Positions 8,708 through 17,650 of a stretch of DNA of 64,000 nt are shown piece by piece; positions within the stretch are counted from its first letter, which is position 1; each line of letters starts with the position of its first letter. The stretch lies in the NCBI GenBank assembly GCA_039028795.1, contig JBCCHJ010000007.1:62001-126000 (forward strand), written 5' to 3'. This DNA is from Thermohalobaculum sp039028795. GTDB lineage: Bacteria > Pseudomonadota > Alphaproteobacteria > Rhodobacterales > Rhodobacteraceae. The position numbers were made by a program, and so were the translations under genes. Under the pieces are notes generated by a model that had not been told where the DNA came from, ran no database searches, and saw only the letters and a program-made list of their open reading frames with translations.

Positions 8708-10060
8708 TTAGTTGAACTCTGCCGAAACCCGGGTCAGCGCGGCGTCCAGAATATCCATCATTTCGTCGATCTGAGCCTTGGTGATGATCAGCGGCGGCGA
8801 GAACACGGCCATGTTGATTAGCGGCCGCACGATAAGCCCCATTTCTTCGCAAACCTCGTCCAGCCGCGCGCCAAGATCCCGCTGGTTCTGTAGCGAGCTT
8901 TCGGGCGTGCCTTCCAGGCATCCGATCAACCCGGCCCCGCGGGCATTGCCCACCAAGCTGTGCCGCGCAAGATCGGCCAGCCTTTCCTGGAAATACGGTG
9001 TCACCTGGCGCACATGTTCCAGGATGCCTTCGCGTTCGAAGATTTCGATGTTCTTGAGCGCCACAGCACACGACACCGGATGGCCCGAATAGGTGTAGCC
9101 ATTGTGGTAGAGCACGTCATGGTCATCGCCCTGAATGCGGTCCATGACCCGGTCATGGATCAGGCATGCGCCCAAGGGCAAGTAGCCTGACGTCAGGCCT
9201 TTCGCGCAGGTGATGAAGTCCGGCTCGATCCCGAAGACCTCTTGGCTGGCAAACCAGTGTCCCAGGCGCCCGAAGGCGGTGACGACCTCGTCCGAGATAT
9301 AGAATATGTCGTGTTCGCGGCAGAGGTCCAATGTCCGCTGGTGGTAGCCCTTTGGCGGGATCAATACGCCGCCCGAGGACAGAACAGGTTCAGCGATAAA
9401 GCCGCCAATCCGGTCTGCGCCGATCCGGTCGATCGCCCATTCGAGATCTGCGACCTTGGCGTCGCACCATTCTTCTTCGCTGACACCTTCGGGTCGGCGG
9501 TGGGCGGCGACATCCGGCAGGAAGTGCACCAGATCCGTTGCGGCATCAAAGGAGGATTTGTCCCGTTCTTTGCCTGAAACCGAGGCCGCGAGGTAGGTCG
9601 ATCCGTGATAGCCCTTTTCCCGGGCCAGGATCATCTTTTTGCCGGGACGGCCCGTCCTATTGTTCACATAGTGCACGGTGCGCAGCGCCGTATCTACTGC
9701 GGACGACCCGCCGGTGGTGAAGTGGACGGTGTTCAAACTCGGTGGCGACAGTTCCGTCAGCCGTTCCGCCAGTTCAGCGGACGGCCCGGATGCCGTGTGG
9801 AAAGGCGATGCATATGACAGCTCATGCATCTGGGCGGCCGCCGCTTCTGCCATTTCTGCGCGGCCGTGGCCGATGTTCACGCACCACATTCCACCAGGGC
9901 CATCCAGCAGACGCCGTCCATCATCTGAAATCAGGTGAATGCCCTCTGCCCGCGCAACCACCAGGCGCCCCGCATTCGCACGGTCCTGCATGTGGTCCCA
10001 GGGATGGAGGATATGGCGTTGCGCCTGCGCCAGAGTTCGGCTGCCGGAATTGGAGGTCAT
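8708..10060 (-). CDS. Class III PLP-dependent aminotransferase
   Basis: Transfers an amino group, probably from an omega-amino acid or diamine, to pyruvate or 2-oxoglutarate. The 450-residue protein shows GGSSAVDTALR for cofactor binding, FIAEPVLSSGG, the Asp of ISDEVVTAFGRLG that contacts the pyridine nitrogen, and the Schiff-base lysine in ITCAKGLTSGYLPLGA. The ATG at 10060 (MTSNSGSRTL) is chosen because family homology begins just after it; the frame is open further upstream into the kinase gene. It precedes the agmatinase-family gene, so a putrescine or guanidinobutyrate/GABA route is plausible but unproven. Confidence 0.88.
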   Translation of the reverse strand: MTSNSGSRTLAQAQRHILHPWDHMQDRANAGRLVVARAEGIHLISDDGRRLLDGPGGMWCVNIGHGRAEMAEAAAAQMHELSYASPFHTASGPSAELAERLTELSPPSLNTVHFTTGGSSAVDTALRTVHYVNNRTGRPGKKMILAREKGYHGSTYLAASVSGKERDKSSFDAATDLVHFLPDVAAHRRPEGVSEEEWCDAKVADLEWAIDRIGADRIGGFIAEPVLSSGGVLIPPKGYHQRTLDLCREHDIFYISDEVVTAFGRLGHWFASQEVFGIEPDFITCAKGLTSGYLPLGACLIHDRVMDRIQGDDHDVLYHNGYTYSGHPVSCAVALKNIEIFEREGILEHVRQVTPYFQERLADLARHSLVGNARGAGLIGCLEGTPESSLQNQRDLGARLDEVCEEMGLIVRPLINMAVFSPPLIITKAQIDEMMDILDAALTRVSAEFN

Positions 10061-10127
10061 GGAAGTCTTGTCCAGATTGATTTTCCGGCAGGCTACCTGC
10101 CCGGGCGCAGATCTGTCCAGCGTCAGA

Positions 10128-11750
10128 TCACAAAGCCACAATTTGCCCGGGAAGGTCCTGGTTCAACGCCCGCGACCGTTCCAGCGGCAGCGTCACGGTG
10201 AATTGAGACCCCTTGCCGACAATGCTGGTCACCCGAATGCGGCCGCCCATCTCTTGGATCAGAGACCGGCTGATCGCCAGCCCCAGTCCGGCACCGGAAA
10301 TCACCTTGCCGTTTCTGACGCGTTCGAATTGTCCGAAGATCCGGTTCAGCTCGTTCTTGGGAATGCCGATACCGGTGTCCTGAATGGAAATGGAGGCAAG
10401 CATCCCCTCGGCGCTTTCGGCTTCCTGCAGACAGACGCACACGCCGCCCTTTTCGGTGAACTTAAGCGCGTTGCCGATCAGGTTGTTCAAGACCTGGCTC
10501 ATCCTTTGCGGGTCGACAAGGATCGGCATGCGCGCTGCATGGAGCAGATCTGTCTCTAGGAATAGGTTCTTGGCCTCGGCCACCGGGTAGAGAAGCTTTA
10601 CAACGTCCTCGACTATATCCGCCAAAACGGCCTCTTTGAGGGTGATCTGCAACTTACCTGCGGATAGACCGGACATGTCCAGCACGTCGTCGATGATGCG
10701 CAACAAGAGCGTTCCGGACTTGGTGATCGTATCGACATGGGTGCGCTGCTTTTCATCCAGCTTCGTGCTGCTCAGCAATGCTGCCATCCCGAGAACACCG
10801 TTCATCGGTGTCCTTAACTCGTGGCTCATATTTGCCAGGAAATTCGTCCGTGCTTCCGCCGCGTCTTTGGCGATCTCCAGCGCGGTGCTCAGTGTCTCTG
10901 TCCGTTCGGCGACACGCTTTTCCAAGTCACCGTTCTGGCGGGACAGCTGCGCTTTGGCGCGTGCAATCCGTTTGAGCAGCGGACCGATAAGGCCCCGCCA
11001 AATCGTGACCACTGCAATGACCAACATCCCGAAGGCAACGGCAATTCCGCGGCGCGTGGCCTGGATGTTTTCGGTCTGCCAGTTGACAGTTGCGACCAAC
11101 AAGGCGCTGAGTTGCGGCTGCAAGCTGTTGACGGCAATTTCGTTCAGCCGTGTCAGAGCGCTTTTCCGTTCCTCAGGCGACAGGTCCGGCGACATACAGA
11201 GGTGAATGCAGGTTTTGGCCTGTTCCTTCAGCATCTGTGAAATGGTGTAGCCAGCGGCTTCTTCTTCCCAAACAGCCTGCACCTGATCCGGTATTTCCGC
11301 TGCGCCGCTGGCCCATACGATGTAGTCTGTCAGTTCGCCCCAATTCAAAGAAGGCGCAACGGTTGCGTCTTTGAAGTAACTTCTCAGCTTGGCGGCTTTT
11401 TTGTTGAATTTGCGGATCGCACGCATCAGCGCTTTGTGATGCTCGCTGCCTTTGGTGCGGCCGCCGCCATGGGTTTGATGGCCCATACCTGCATGATCCG
11501 TGGCGTCGACGCTTTCGAAGGCGCCCGCGCTGTGGAAGCCGTTCGAGGCATGGAACATCCGCATCGCGGCGACCGATACGTCGGAAACCGTACGTTCGAA
11601 CCGCAGAGTGTGTTGCTGCACGGACAGCCAGACGCTAACCATCAGAAAACACGACAGCGTCAGGCCGACGAAAACGGCACATAGGACGGCGACCGACAGG
11701 CTGAGTGTGCCATCGATCTGACGATCTGGCTGCTTATCTCGGTCCTGCAT
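10128..11750 (-). CDS. Membrane sensor histidine kinase, orphan
   Basis: An inner-membrane two-component kinase of about 540 residues. It has a first membrane helix near residues 16-42, a periplasmic domain of about 190 residues, a second helix near 236-258, a coiled linker, a HisKA domain with phospho-acceptor His in NFLANMSHELRTP (about residue 310), and an ATPase domain with N box NNLIGNALKFTEKGG, G1 DTGIGIP and G2 GAGLGLAIS. The periplasmic part carries a His-rich stretch (DHAGMGHQTHGGG, then SEHH) near residues 85-105, which may bind metal. No response regulator is adjacent. The start at the ATG (MQDRDKQP) is favoured; a TTG six codons upstream is possible. The aminotransferase gene follows after 67 bases. 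Confidence 0.9.
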   Translation of the reverse strand: MQDRDKQPDRQIDGTLSLSVAVLCAVFVGLTLSCFLMVSVWLSVQQHTLRFERTVSDVSVAAMRMFHASNGFHSAGAFESVDATDHAGMGHQTHGGGRTKGSEHHKALMRAIRKFNKKAAKLRSYFKDATVAPSLNWGELTDYIVWASGAAEIPDQVQAVWEEEAAGYTISQMLKEQAKTCIHLCMSPDLSPEERKSALTRLNEIAVNSLQPQLSALLVATVNWQTENIQATRRGIAVAFGMLVIAVVTIWRGLIGPLLKRIARAKAQLSRQNGDLEKRVAERTETLSTALEIAKDAAEARTNFLANMSHELRTPMNGVLGMAALLSSTKLDEKQRTHVDTITKSGTLLLRIIDDVLDMSGLSAGKLQITLKEAVLADIVEDVVKLLYPVAEAKNLFLETDLLHAARMPILVDPQRMSQVLNNLIGNALKFTEKGGVCVCLQEAESAEGMLASISIQDTGIGIPKNELNRIFGQFERVRNGKVISGAGLGLAISRSLIQEMGGRIRVTSIVGKGSQFTVTLPLERSRALNQDLPGQIVAL

Positions 11751-11847
11751 CCGCCACACACATCGCAATTCGACGGCATGACTTTACGCGCTGCAGGTAA
11801 CTCAACTGCTATGAACGATGGTTAAAGGCCTAATTCGGAATACTGCG

Positions 11848-11868
11848 CCCGGCCAGGAAACGGCCGGG
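11848..11868. terminator. GC-rich hairpin between the Cys-rich small gene and the kinase gene
   Basis: CCCGGCC and GGCCGGG flank a seven-base loop, with GGC and then five T following on the plus strand. On the minus strand it lies just past the stop of the Cys-rich small gene but has no T tract on that side, so termination there would be inefficient. It could also be an mRNA end stabiliser. Confidence 0.4.
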
Positions 11869-11893
11869 GCTGTTTTTCTTGGAAGAGCTTTTG

Positions 11894-12244
11894 TTAGTCG
11901 CCGCCTGGGATATTGCACCGGTTGGGCCCAGGATAGGTACCGCATGCACCCGCCACCGGGAAGCAGTTCACGAAGACGCCGTTCCATACGACGCCCATCC
12001 AACCAACCGCACAGCATTCGATCACCGATGAACTGGCCGAAGCAGCGGTCGTCAACGATTTTGATGCGCTTGCTGACATGCCGGAAAACTCCGGTGGGGT
12101 AACATAAACCGTATTGAGGCTCTCACCCGTGCCCGCGAGGTAGAGCTGCGCAGTCGTCACCCGGTCGACGCTACATTCCTCGAGCCCCCTGTTGTATTCA
12201 GAGATCAAAGAACCGATCTTGTCTTGCAGTTCACTGAATTCCAT
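11894..12244 (-). CDS. Small six-cysteine protein, Ser/Ala-rich core, unknown function
   Basis: Not recognised. The product is about 116 residues. An acidic amphipathic N-terminus (MEFSELQDKIGSLISEYN) is followed by a Ser/Ala/Thr-rich stretch (SASASKSLTTAASASSS) and a hydrophobic, glycine-rich tail with five of the six cysteines (ECCAVGWMGV, VNCF, GACGTYPG, NRCNIPGG). There is no standard signal peptide. The two-part build resembles a leader plus core peptide, as in exported or modified peptides, but no modification enzyme or peptidase is adjacent. GAGGAG nine bases upstream supports the ATG at 12244. The gene begins 23 bases after the FecR-TPR-barrel gene and is surely co-transcribed with it. 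It may be a substrate or partner of that outer-membrane protein; this is inference. Confidence 0.65.
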   Translation of the reverse strand: MEFSELQDKIGSLISEYNRGLEECSVDRVTTAQLYLAGTGESLNTVYVTPPEFSGMSASASKSLTTAASASSSVIECCAVGWMGVVWNGVFVNCFPVAGACGTYPGPNRCNIPGGD

Positions 12245-12266
12245 CTTTCCGTTCTCCTCGAATTCG

Positions 12267-15200
12267 TTAGTCAAGCGAAATACTCACACGCCCCAGAAAC
12301 GTAAGCTCCCTCGCGAACGAGGGCGTTACTGGACGATCCGCAAACGTCGTCTCGTCCTGAAAGTTGATCGATTGATCTGTAAAGTTCTGCACCTCCAAAC
12401 TGATCACGCCACGCTTATTCGGAAGACGGTACCCCACCGCGGCATCTAGGATCACGCCTTGGTCTTCCCCCTTGAAAGGCAGCCCCACAGTGCTGAGATC
12501 GGTGATGCCTTGTTTGATGTACGTTCCGGTCACCGAGGCGAAAACCCCGATATCGCTGAAGAAACTGACCGAGACCGGAACCTTCGTGGTCCGGATCGAG
12601 GATACGCGGGTCACAACATCGGATTGTGCCTCGATATGCTGGATACCTGCGGACAGGGCGACGTAATCCCCCAAGGCCAAATTGGCGTATCCGCGATAGC
12701 GCCGTTCTTCCCCGCCGAATTCTCCGAACGCGAGGCCCGGGCCGAACAGCTCTAAGGGCGTTGCCAGATCGCGATAGACAAACTCGCCGCCCACCCAAAG
12801 ATTGTCGATTGGATTGAGGTCAAAGCCGGCGGCGTACATCAGCGCTTCGGCCCCATCTTCATCGTCGAAGAACTGGTTGAACCCGGCGATCGTCGTCGGC
12901 TCGATCGTCTGGTCCAAAATGAAGGGACGCTTCAAGGTTTTTGCAAAAGCGCCGCGCAGGACGACTTCATCGATCGGCCGCACAACCAAGCCCGCTTTTG
13001 GATTGATGCTGGTGTTATTCCGAAACTCGTTCCTGAGATGATCGACGCTGAGCCCGAGCGTCAGGTCGACCTCTTCAACCGGCGCATAGGTTCCGTAGAC
13101 ATAACCAGAGTAGTGCCGGTCAAACCTGTCGATCGGTGTTGTGAGCGTCGACCGGCATTCAACCCCGTCAAACACCGCGGGCGGAAAGCAGAAATTGACG
13201 ACGAAGGGCGGGAAGTTGAAGGCAGGGAATGTCGTGTCTGTCGCCGTCTGACCGCCATTGTTCAGAACCAATGCAGATGCCCCGGCTTGAACTGTGAAGG
13301 CACCGTAGTTCCCGATCAACTGGGCCTGAATGTCCCCGCCATGCGCAGTTTCGTTTTCGGTCAGGGTCGTCGAAATGATCCCTGCGGGCGTGAAGATGGA
13401 ATCGGATGTGCTGTCTGTGGCGTCGAAGTCCGCAAAGGTGCCCACGACCAGCAGGTCGAGATAATCGTTGATCTCGGCATGGCCGCCTAAGCGAAAACTG
13501 ATACGCTGTTCTTCGGATCTGAGCGTTTCATTTGTGTCGCCCAGAAAGTCGATCGTGCGGTCGCCGCGTTCGGTATTCCGGCCTTTCGCTTCGGCGAAGA
13601 TCTTAAGGCCAGGCACCGGCTCTCCGCGAATCTCAAGGCTGACGATGTCATGGGTCACGTCGTTATTCACCGCAAACCCATTGGTCTGGTAATGGAACTG
13701 CGCCGCCGCGACCGAGAAATTGCCTTCTTTGAGGGACAGTGAAACCTCGTCCGCGAATGTCTCGCGCGTTCCGATCAAAGCCTGTCCTAAGAAGCGGATC
13801 CCATCCGATTGGATCAGCGGGTTGAATTCCTGGAAGCTGATGCGCGCCGGACCTGCGACGTCCAAAAGCGATAGATCCGCCTCGCCCAATTCAAGCTGGA
13901 TCGGATCATTGGTTGGCCCGCTGAGCAACTGCCCGACCAGGCGCTCGGAGCTTTGCGAGATCTCATTGCCAGGACGATCGCGATAGAGATCCGCCAAGAG
14001 CCGGTGCGCGCCCGGATTGGTTGGGTCGGTCTGCACGCCCCTTGCAGCGGTTTGTACGGCCTGATCAGAGAAACCGACGGTATCAAACGCGCGTCCAGCA
14101 GCTGCTGCCTGCGCAGCGTCCTGATCGCCCAATCCACGGCGGCCCTGCACCGTGGCCCGGCCACCTGAAAGCTCTGCTGCCTTTTGCAGCGCCCGGATTG
14201 CCGCCAGAGGCTGGTTTGCGGCGAACCGTTCTTCTGCCTCGAACAACCAGGCCGTCGGATCATCCGGGTCTTGTTCCTGTGCAAGGCGGAACTGCGCCAG
14301 GGCTTTTTCGGACAGGCCCTCTTGCAAATAAGCACGGCCCAGCCACCCCCGCAATTGTGCGCGCTGCGGATCCAGCGCCGCCGCGGTTTCCATTTCCCGG
14401 CGGCCACTTTCCAAATCGCCTTCGTTCACCAAGGCGAGCCCAAGGCCCAGACGCGGCAGTGGGGCATTGTCGTCCAGTAGGATGGCCTTCTGGAAGGCTT
14501 CTTTCGCGGCGTCCCGATCCCCGGTGGCCAGATTTGCAAAGCCGAGGATCGCGCGGCCAAGAGCGGTTTCGGCCAAGCTCAAAGACGTCTCGGCGGCCTC
14601 TTGAGCCGTGCCGCGGTTGCCAAGCGTAAGCTCTAACTCTGCATACCGAGACCAGGCATAGGCGTTGGAGGCATCCACCTTTGTCGCGGTCCGTGCGGCG
14701 TCGCGGGCGGCATCCACCTGCCCTGCGGCCTGCAACGCATAGCTGCGCGCGATCTGCGCGGCGCCCAAATTTGGATTTTGACCGACGGCATCCCGCGACA
14801 GCGTCAAACCGTCAGCGACGCGGTTGCGGAACACGGCCACCATTGCGCCCAGCGCGGATGCGGCGGCAGCGTCACCGCCTTGATAACCATCCAGGACCGC
14901 TTGCGCCCCGTCCGGGTCGCCGGCATCCAGCAGACCTGCCGCGCGGCGCAGGTCAGCATCGTCGACGCCGCTGCCCAAAAGGATCGGCGGATAGTAAACC
15001 GCCCAATCGGCTGCGCCTTCCGGGTTCAAAAGATACTGGCGAAACTTCGCAGGCACATTTTCCAGCGTTGCGGGAACAAGCTGCTGCGTCTGAGAGGAAT
15101 AGCTGGCATTGCCCGCCAGCAGAGCAATCGTGATGGACTGATCGCGGCGGTCTCGCGCCGTGACGATGCCTTCGCGCACCAGCACCAATGTGTCCAGCGC

Positions 15201-15644
15201 CGGACCATCGACGGCAAGCATCGCCTCGGTTCCGTCGATGCCTGCATCGGTGTGGGGTGTGCGCACCAGAAACACGCCGCGCACAGAGCTGATAAATCTG
15301 AGCAGGCCGCTCTGCAAAGAGATATCGGCTTGGTCGGGCTCTGGAAGCACGACCGTGGAATTGGACAGGATATTCGTGACCGTGTCTTTGCCGGCAAAGC
15401 GGAGATCAACCCCCGCCCCATCTGCCGTATCAAGCCGGTCACCAGGGCAGAGGATGGTGCCAGTTTGCGCAGACAGATTCTGTCCCTCGGCCGTGGTCAG
15501 AGACACGTCGCCGTGGGTTGCAACGATTTCCGCCTGGGACGCACCGCCCAGACAGACATCGCGGGACTGACCAAAAACGCTGGTCGCATGCGTAAGACCA
15601 CTGGCAACAAGCGCCAGGATCGGGAGCCACCCGCAAAACTTCAT
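12267..15644 (-). CDS. FecR-TPR-outer-membrane beta-barrel fusion protein
   Basis: A very large exported protein of about 1125 residues. It has a signal peptide (MKFCGWLPIL to SVFGQ), then a FecR-type domain (about 30-190, with IVATHGDVSLTTAEGQ and RGVFLVRTPHTDAGIDGTE). A long TPR region follows (about 215-560, alternating A/L-rich helices with LGLGLALVNEGD, LRGWLGRAYLQEG). The C-terminal half (about 580-1125) is beta-rich and reads like a TonB-receptor-style barrel: NPKAGLVVRPIDEVVLRGAFAKT, GEFVYRDLATPLELFGPG, then LEVQNFTDQSINF near the end. It ends in SLD, not the usual aromatic residue. PgaA and BcsC also join TPRs to an export barrel, so an export role is conceivable. The start is uncertain: ATGs 6 to 10 codons upstream exist. 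Confidence 0.75.
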   Translation of the reverse strand: MKFCGWLPILALVASGLTHATSVFGQSRDVCLGGASQAEIVATHGDVSLTTAEGQNLSAQTGTILCPGDRLDTADGAGVDLRFAGKDTVTNILSNSTVVLPEPDQADISLQSGLLRFISSVRGVFLVRTPHTDAGIDGTEAMLAVDGPALDTLVLVREGIVTARDRRDQSITIALLAGNASYSSQTQQLVPATLENVPAKFRQYLLNPEGAADWAVYYPPILLGSGVDDADLRRAAGLLDAGDPDGAQAVLDGYQGGDAAAASALGAMVAVFRNRVADGLTLSRDAVGQNPNLGAAQIARSYALQAAGQVDAARDAARTATKVDASNAYAWSRYAELELTLGNRGTAQEAAETSLSLAETALGRAILGFANLATGDRDAAKEAFQKAILLDDNAPLPRLGLGLALVNEGDLESGRREMETAAALDPQRAQLRGWLGRAYLQEGLSEKALAQFRLAQEQDPDDPTAWLFEAEERFAANQPLAAIRALQKAAELSGGRATVQGRRGLGDQDAAQAAAAGRAFDTVGFSDQAVQTAARGVQTDPTNPGAHRLLADLYRDRPGNEISQSSERLVGQLLSGPTNDPIQLELGEADLSLLDVAGPARISFQEFNPLIQSDGIRFLGQALIGTRETFADEVSLSLKEGNFSVAAAQFHYQTNGFAVNNDVTHDIVSLEIRGEPVPGLKIFAEAKGRNTERGDRTIDFLGDTNETLRSEEQRISFRLGGHAEINDYLDLLVVGTFADFDATDSTSDSIFTPAGIISTTLTENETAHGGDIQAQLIGNYGAFTVQAGASALVLNNGGQTATDTTFPAFNFPPFVVNFCFPPAVFDGVECRSTLTTPIDRFDRHYSGYVYGTYAPVEEVDLTLGLSVDHLRNEFRNNTSINPKAGLVVRPIDEVVLRGAFAKTLKRPFILDQTIEPTTIAGFNQFFDDEDGAEALMYAAGFDLNPIDNLWVGGEFVYRDLATPLELFGPGLAFGEFGGEERRYRGYANLALGDYVALSAGIQHIEAQSDVVTRVSSIRTTKVPVSVSFFSDIGVFASVTGTYIKQGITDLSTVGLPFKGEDQGVILDAAVGYRLPNKRGVISLEVQNFTDQSINFQDETTFADRPVTPSFARELTFLGRVSISLD

Positions 15645-15714
15645 TGTGTGATCGATCCCCATCGAAAAATTCATAAACAATATCTGTAAAGTAGCGAATT
15701 TTGTCAGGCTAGAA

Positions 15715-15738
15715 AGACTTTTCGTAATTTTAAAGTCT
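15715..15738. promoter_or_regulatory. AT-rich inverted repeat between cyclase and FecR-barrel genes
   Basis: AGACTTT and AAAGTCT flank a ten-base AT-rich loop in the 100-base spacer after the cyclase stop. The spacer is clearly AT-richer than its surroundings and could carry a promoter or regulator site for the FecR-TPR-barrel gene, or a weak terminator. Confidence 0.3.
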
Positions 15739-15744
15739 CTATAT

Positions 15745-17595
15745 CTACATCTTGATCTTGAAAACTTCGATTTCCTCTACGCGTCCGGTCAACGTCATTC
15801 GGCCGACGAATTCGGTTTCGCCCGCAAAGCTGGAAGCATAATCCCTTGTCACAGCACTTAGCAAAATCACGTTTTCGCCAGTTTTCTGGATGATTTTCCC
15901 ATACTGCTCGAGCCGCGCGGCAACGTTGACCACATCGCCCAGGGCTTTGTAGGTGAATCTGCGACGGGCGCCGATATCTCCGGTTGCGGCCAGGCCAGAA
16001 TTCAAGCCAACGCGGATTTTCAAGGCGGGTGCTTCGGGTACTGCAGCGTTTCGGGCCTCTAGGTTGCCGGACAACGCGATCGCCGCTGCGCAGGCCCGGG
16101 AGGCATGATCTTTGCCCGTAACGCTTTCCGAGAACATCGCAACAATGCCGTCGCCCTGGAATTCCACAACCATGCCGCCTTCTGCTTCGACCAGTTCCGT
16201 GGCCGTGTCATAGTAGAGATTGGCGATCTCAGCATAGGCCAGTTGATCCATGGACTCCGCCAGGGCCGTCGATCCGACCAGATCCGTGAACATGATGGTG
16301 GCATTTTCATTGATCGCCGCCCGGCGGTCCGCAACGGTGTTATCCATCAACTTCGAGGCAATTGGCGCCGGCACAAGGCGCCGCACGAGGGCACGGGCAA
16401 AGAGATAGCGGACGGAAATCGCTGCCAGACACAGCAGCAGCGTCGTCAGGAACACGGGAACTGCAATCGGCAGCCAGATCAGCGCCTTGGAGAACACCAG
16501 GAACGCCGCCATCAGATAGGCCACGCCCAGAGCCCCGATACCAAAGATCAAGCGCCAACCTGTCAGGCATAGCACCAGCATGCCGCCCACAAATGCCATG
16601 TTGAAAACCAGCAGCGTCTGAACCAATGGAACCGGCCAGTTGAGCATCGTGCCGTGTAAACGGTTCAGGAACGCCGTCGCCGCCAATTCGACGCCTCCGA
16701 TCAATTCAGCCCCGCGGCCCGAGGTCGGTACCGGAAAATGGTCATCGATTCCGGCATCCAACGGATCAGATGAGCCGATGAAAACCGTGCGCGCGGCAAG
16801 GTCCTGCGGCAGGACGTCCGGTGTATCTGGGTTGAAGACCGCACCGATCTGAACGGTATCGATGCTGCGCGGCGGCCCATACATCCAAAATGGCTGGATC
16901 AGATTTGGCGCGACTGCGAGGTCGCCGCCGGTATGTTCCATCCAGGCCCGGTCAGGCATTGCGCGCAAATCGTCGAAGCCGGCATATCTGGTCAGATAGC
17001 CTGTTGTGATTTCTCCGCGGGCTGAATCAACCTGAAACGCAACCGTTCCTTTTGCGGCCTTGAGGATCAGTTCTGTCGGTCTCTGGCGCTGGATCATGAA
17101 ACCTTGTGAGGAGCCGCTGGACCGTTCGAACAGCAGAACGTTCCCTGCCCGTCCGACGGCGGCAGCGAAATTTGCATCGCCTGGGCGGCTGAGGTTGAAG
17201 TTGATGTCGAAGACGATGACCTTCGCGCCTCGCGCAGTCAAAACGTCGACCAGGCAGCCATGCAATGCCCGCGGAATATGGTTGATGTTTACCGCGGTCT
17301 TTAGATCCTCTTTCGCGTGCTCTGGCAGGCAGTCGTCCAACAAGGGCCAGGGCTTGGCGCCAAAATTGAAATGGCTGTTCATCGACTTGACCGAGTCGTT
17401 GTCCAGACCGATCACAAGCGCGTTCTGCGGCGCAGGCAGATTTCCGCGCATTTTATAGAGCAATGGCAGCCCGTATTCACGCTCGAGGAACTGTCCAATG
17501 GGCAACCAATGGACCGCCACCATGATCAGCCCAAAGACTAAAGCCCCGCAAAGGCGCAAGAATATCCGCACTGGAGACCCCCGAGAGACATCCAA
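15745..17595 (-). CDS. CHASE2-domain class III adenylate/guanylate cyclase
   Basis: A membrane cyclase producing cyclic nucleotide in response to an extracytoplasmic cue. A first membrane helix is at about 11-33, an extracytoplasmic CHASE2 sensor at about 45-315 (DNDSVKSMN, VIVFDINFN, VFIGSSDPLDAGIDDHFPVP), then three membrane helices at about 325-400. The cyclase domain follows, with metal-binding Asp in MFTDLVGST (about 438) and FQGDGIVAMF (about 482), and the RVGLNSG and ALGDVVNVAARLE blocks. The start drawn is a TTG; a GTG eight codons later is preceded by GGGGG at seven bases and may be the true start. It lies upstream of the FecR-TPR-barrel gene on the same strand. CHASE2 cyclases next to FecR proteins are known; this triple set is unfamiliar. 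Confidence 0.88.
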   Translation of the reverse strand: MDVSRGSPVRIFLRLCGALVFGLIMVAVHWLPIGQFLEREYGLPLLYKMRGNLPAPQNALVIGLDNDSVKSMNSHFNFGAKPWPLLDDCLPEHAKEDLKTAVNINHIPRALHGCLVDVLTARGAKVIVFDINFNLSRPGDANFAAAVGRAGNVLLFERSSGSSQGFMIQRQRPTELILKAAKGTVAFQVDSARGEITTGYLTRYAGFDDLRAMPDRAWMEHTGGDLAVAPNLIQPFWMYGPPRSIDTVQIGAVFNPDTPDVLPQDLAARTVFIGSSDPLDAGIDDHFPVPTSGRGAELIGGVELAATAFLNRLHGTMLNWPVPLVQTLLVFNMAFVGGMLVLCLTGWRLIFGIGALGVAYLMAAFLVFSKALIWLPIAVPVFLTTLLLCLAAISVRYLFARALVRRLVPAPIASKLMDNTVADRRAAINENATIMFTDLVGSTALAESMDQLAYAEIANLYYDTATELVEAEGGMVVEFQGDGIVAMFSESVTGKDHASRACAAAIALSGNLEARNAAVPEAPALKIRVGLNSGLAATGDIGARRRFTYKALGDVVNVAARLEQYGKIIQKTGENVILLSAVTRDYASSFAGETEFVGRMTLTGRVEEIEVFKIKM

Positions 17596-17650
17596 TCCAG
17601 ATCGTTATGGGCCGAACTGCGGCCAAGTGCAATTTAGCGGGGCATTTAGC

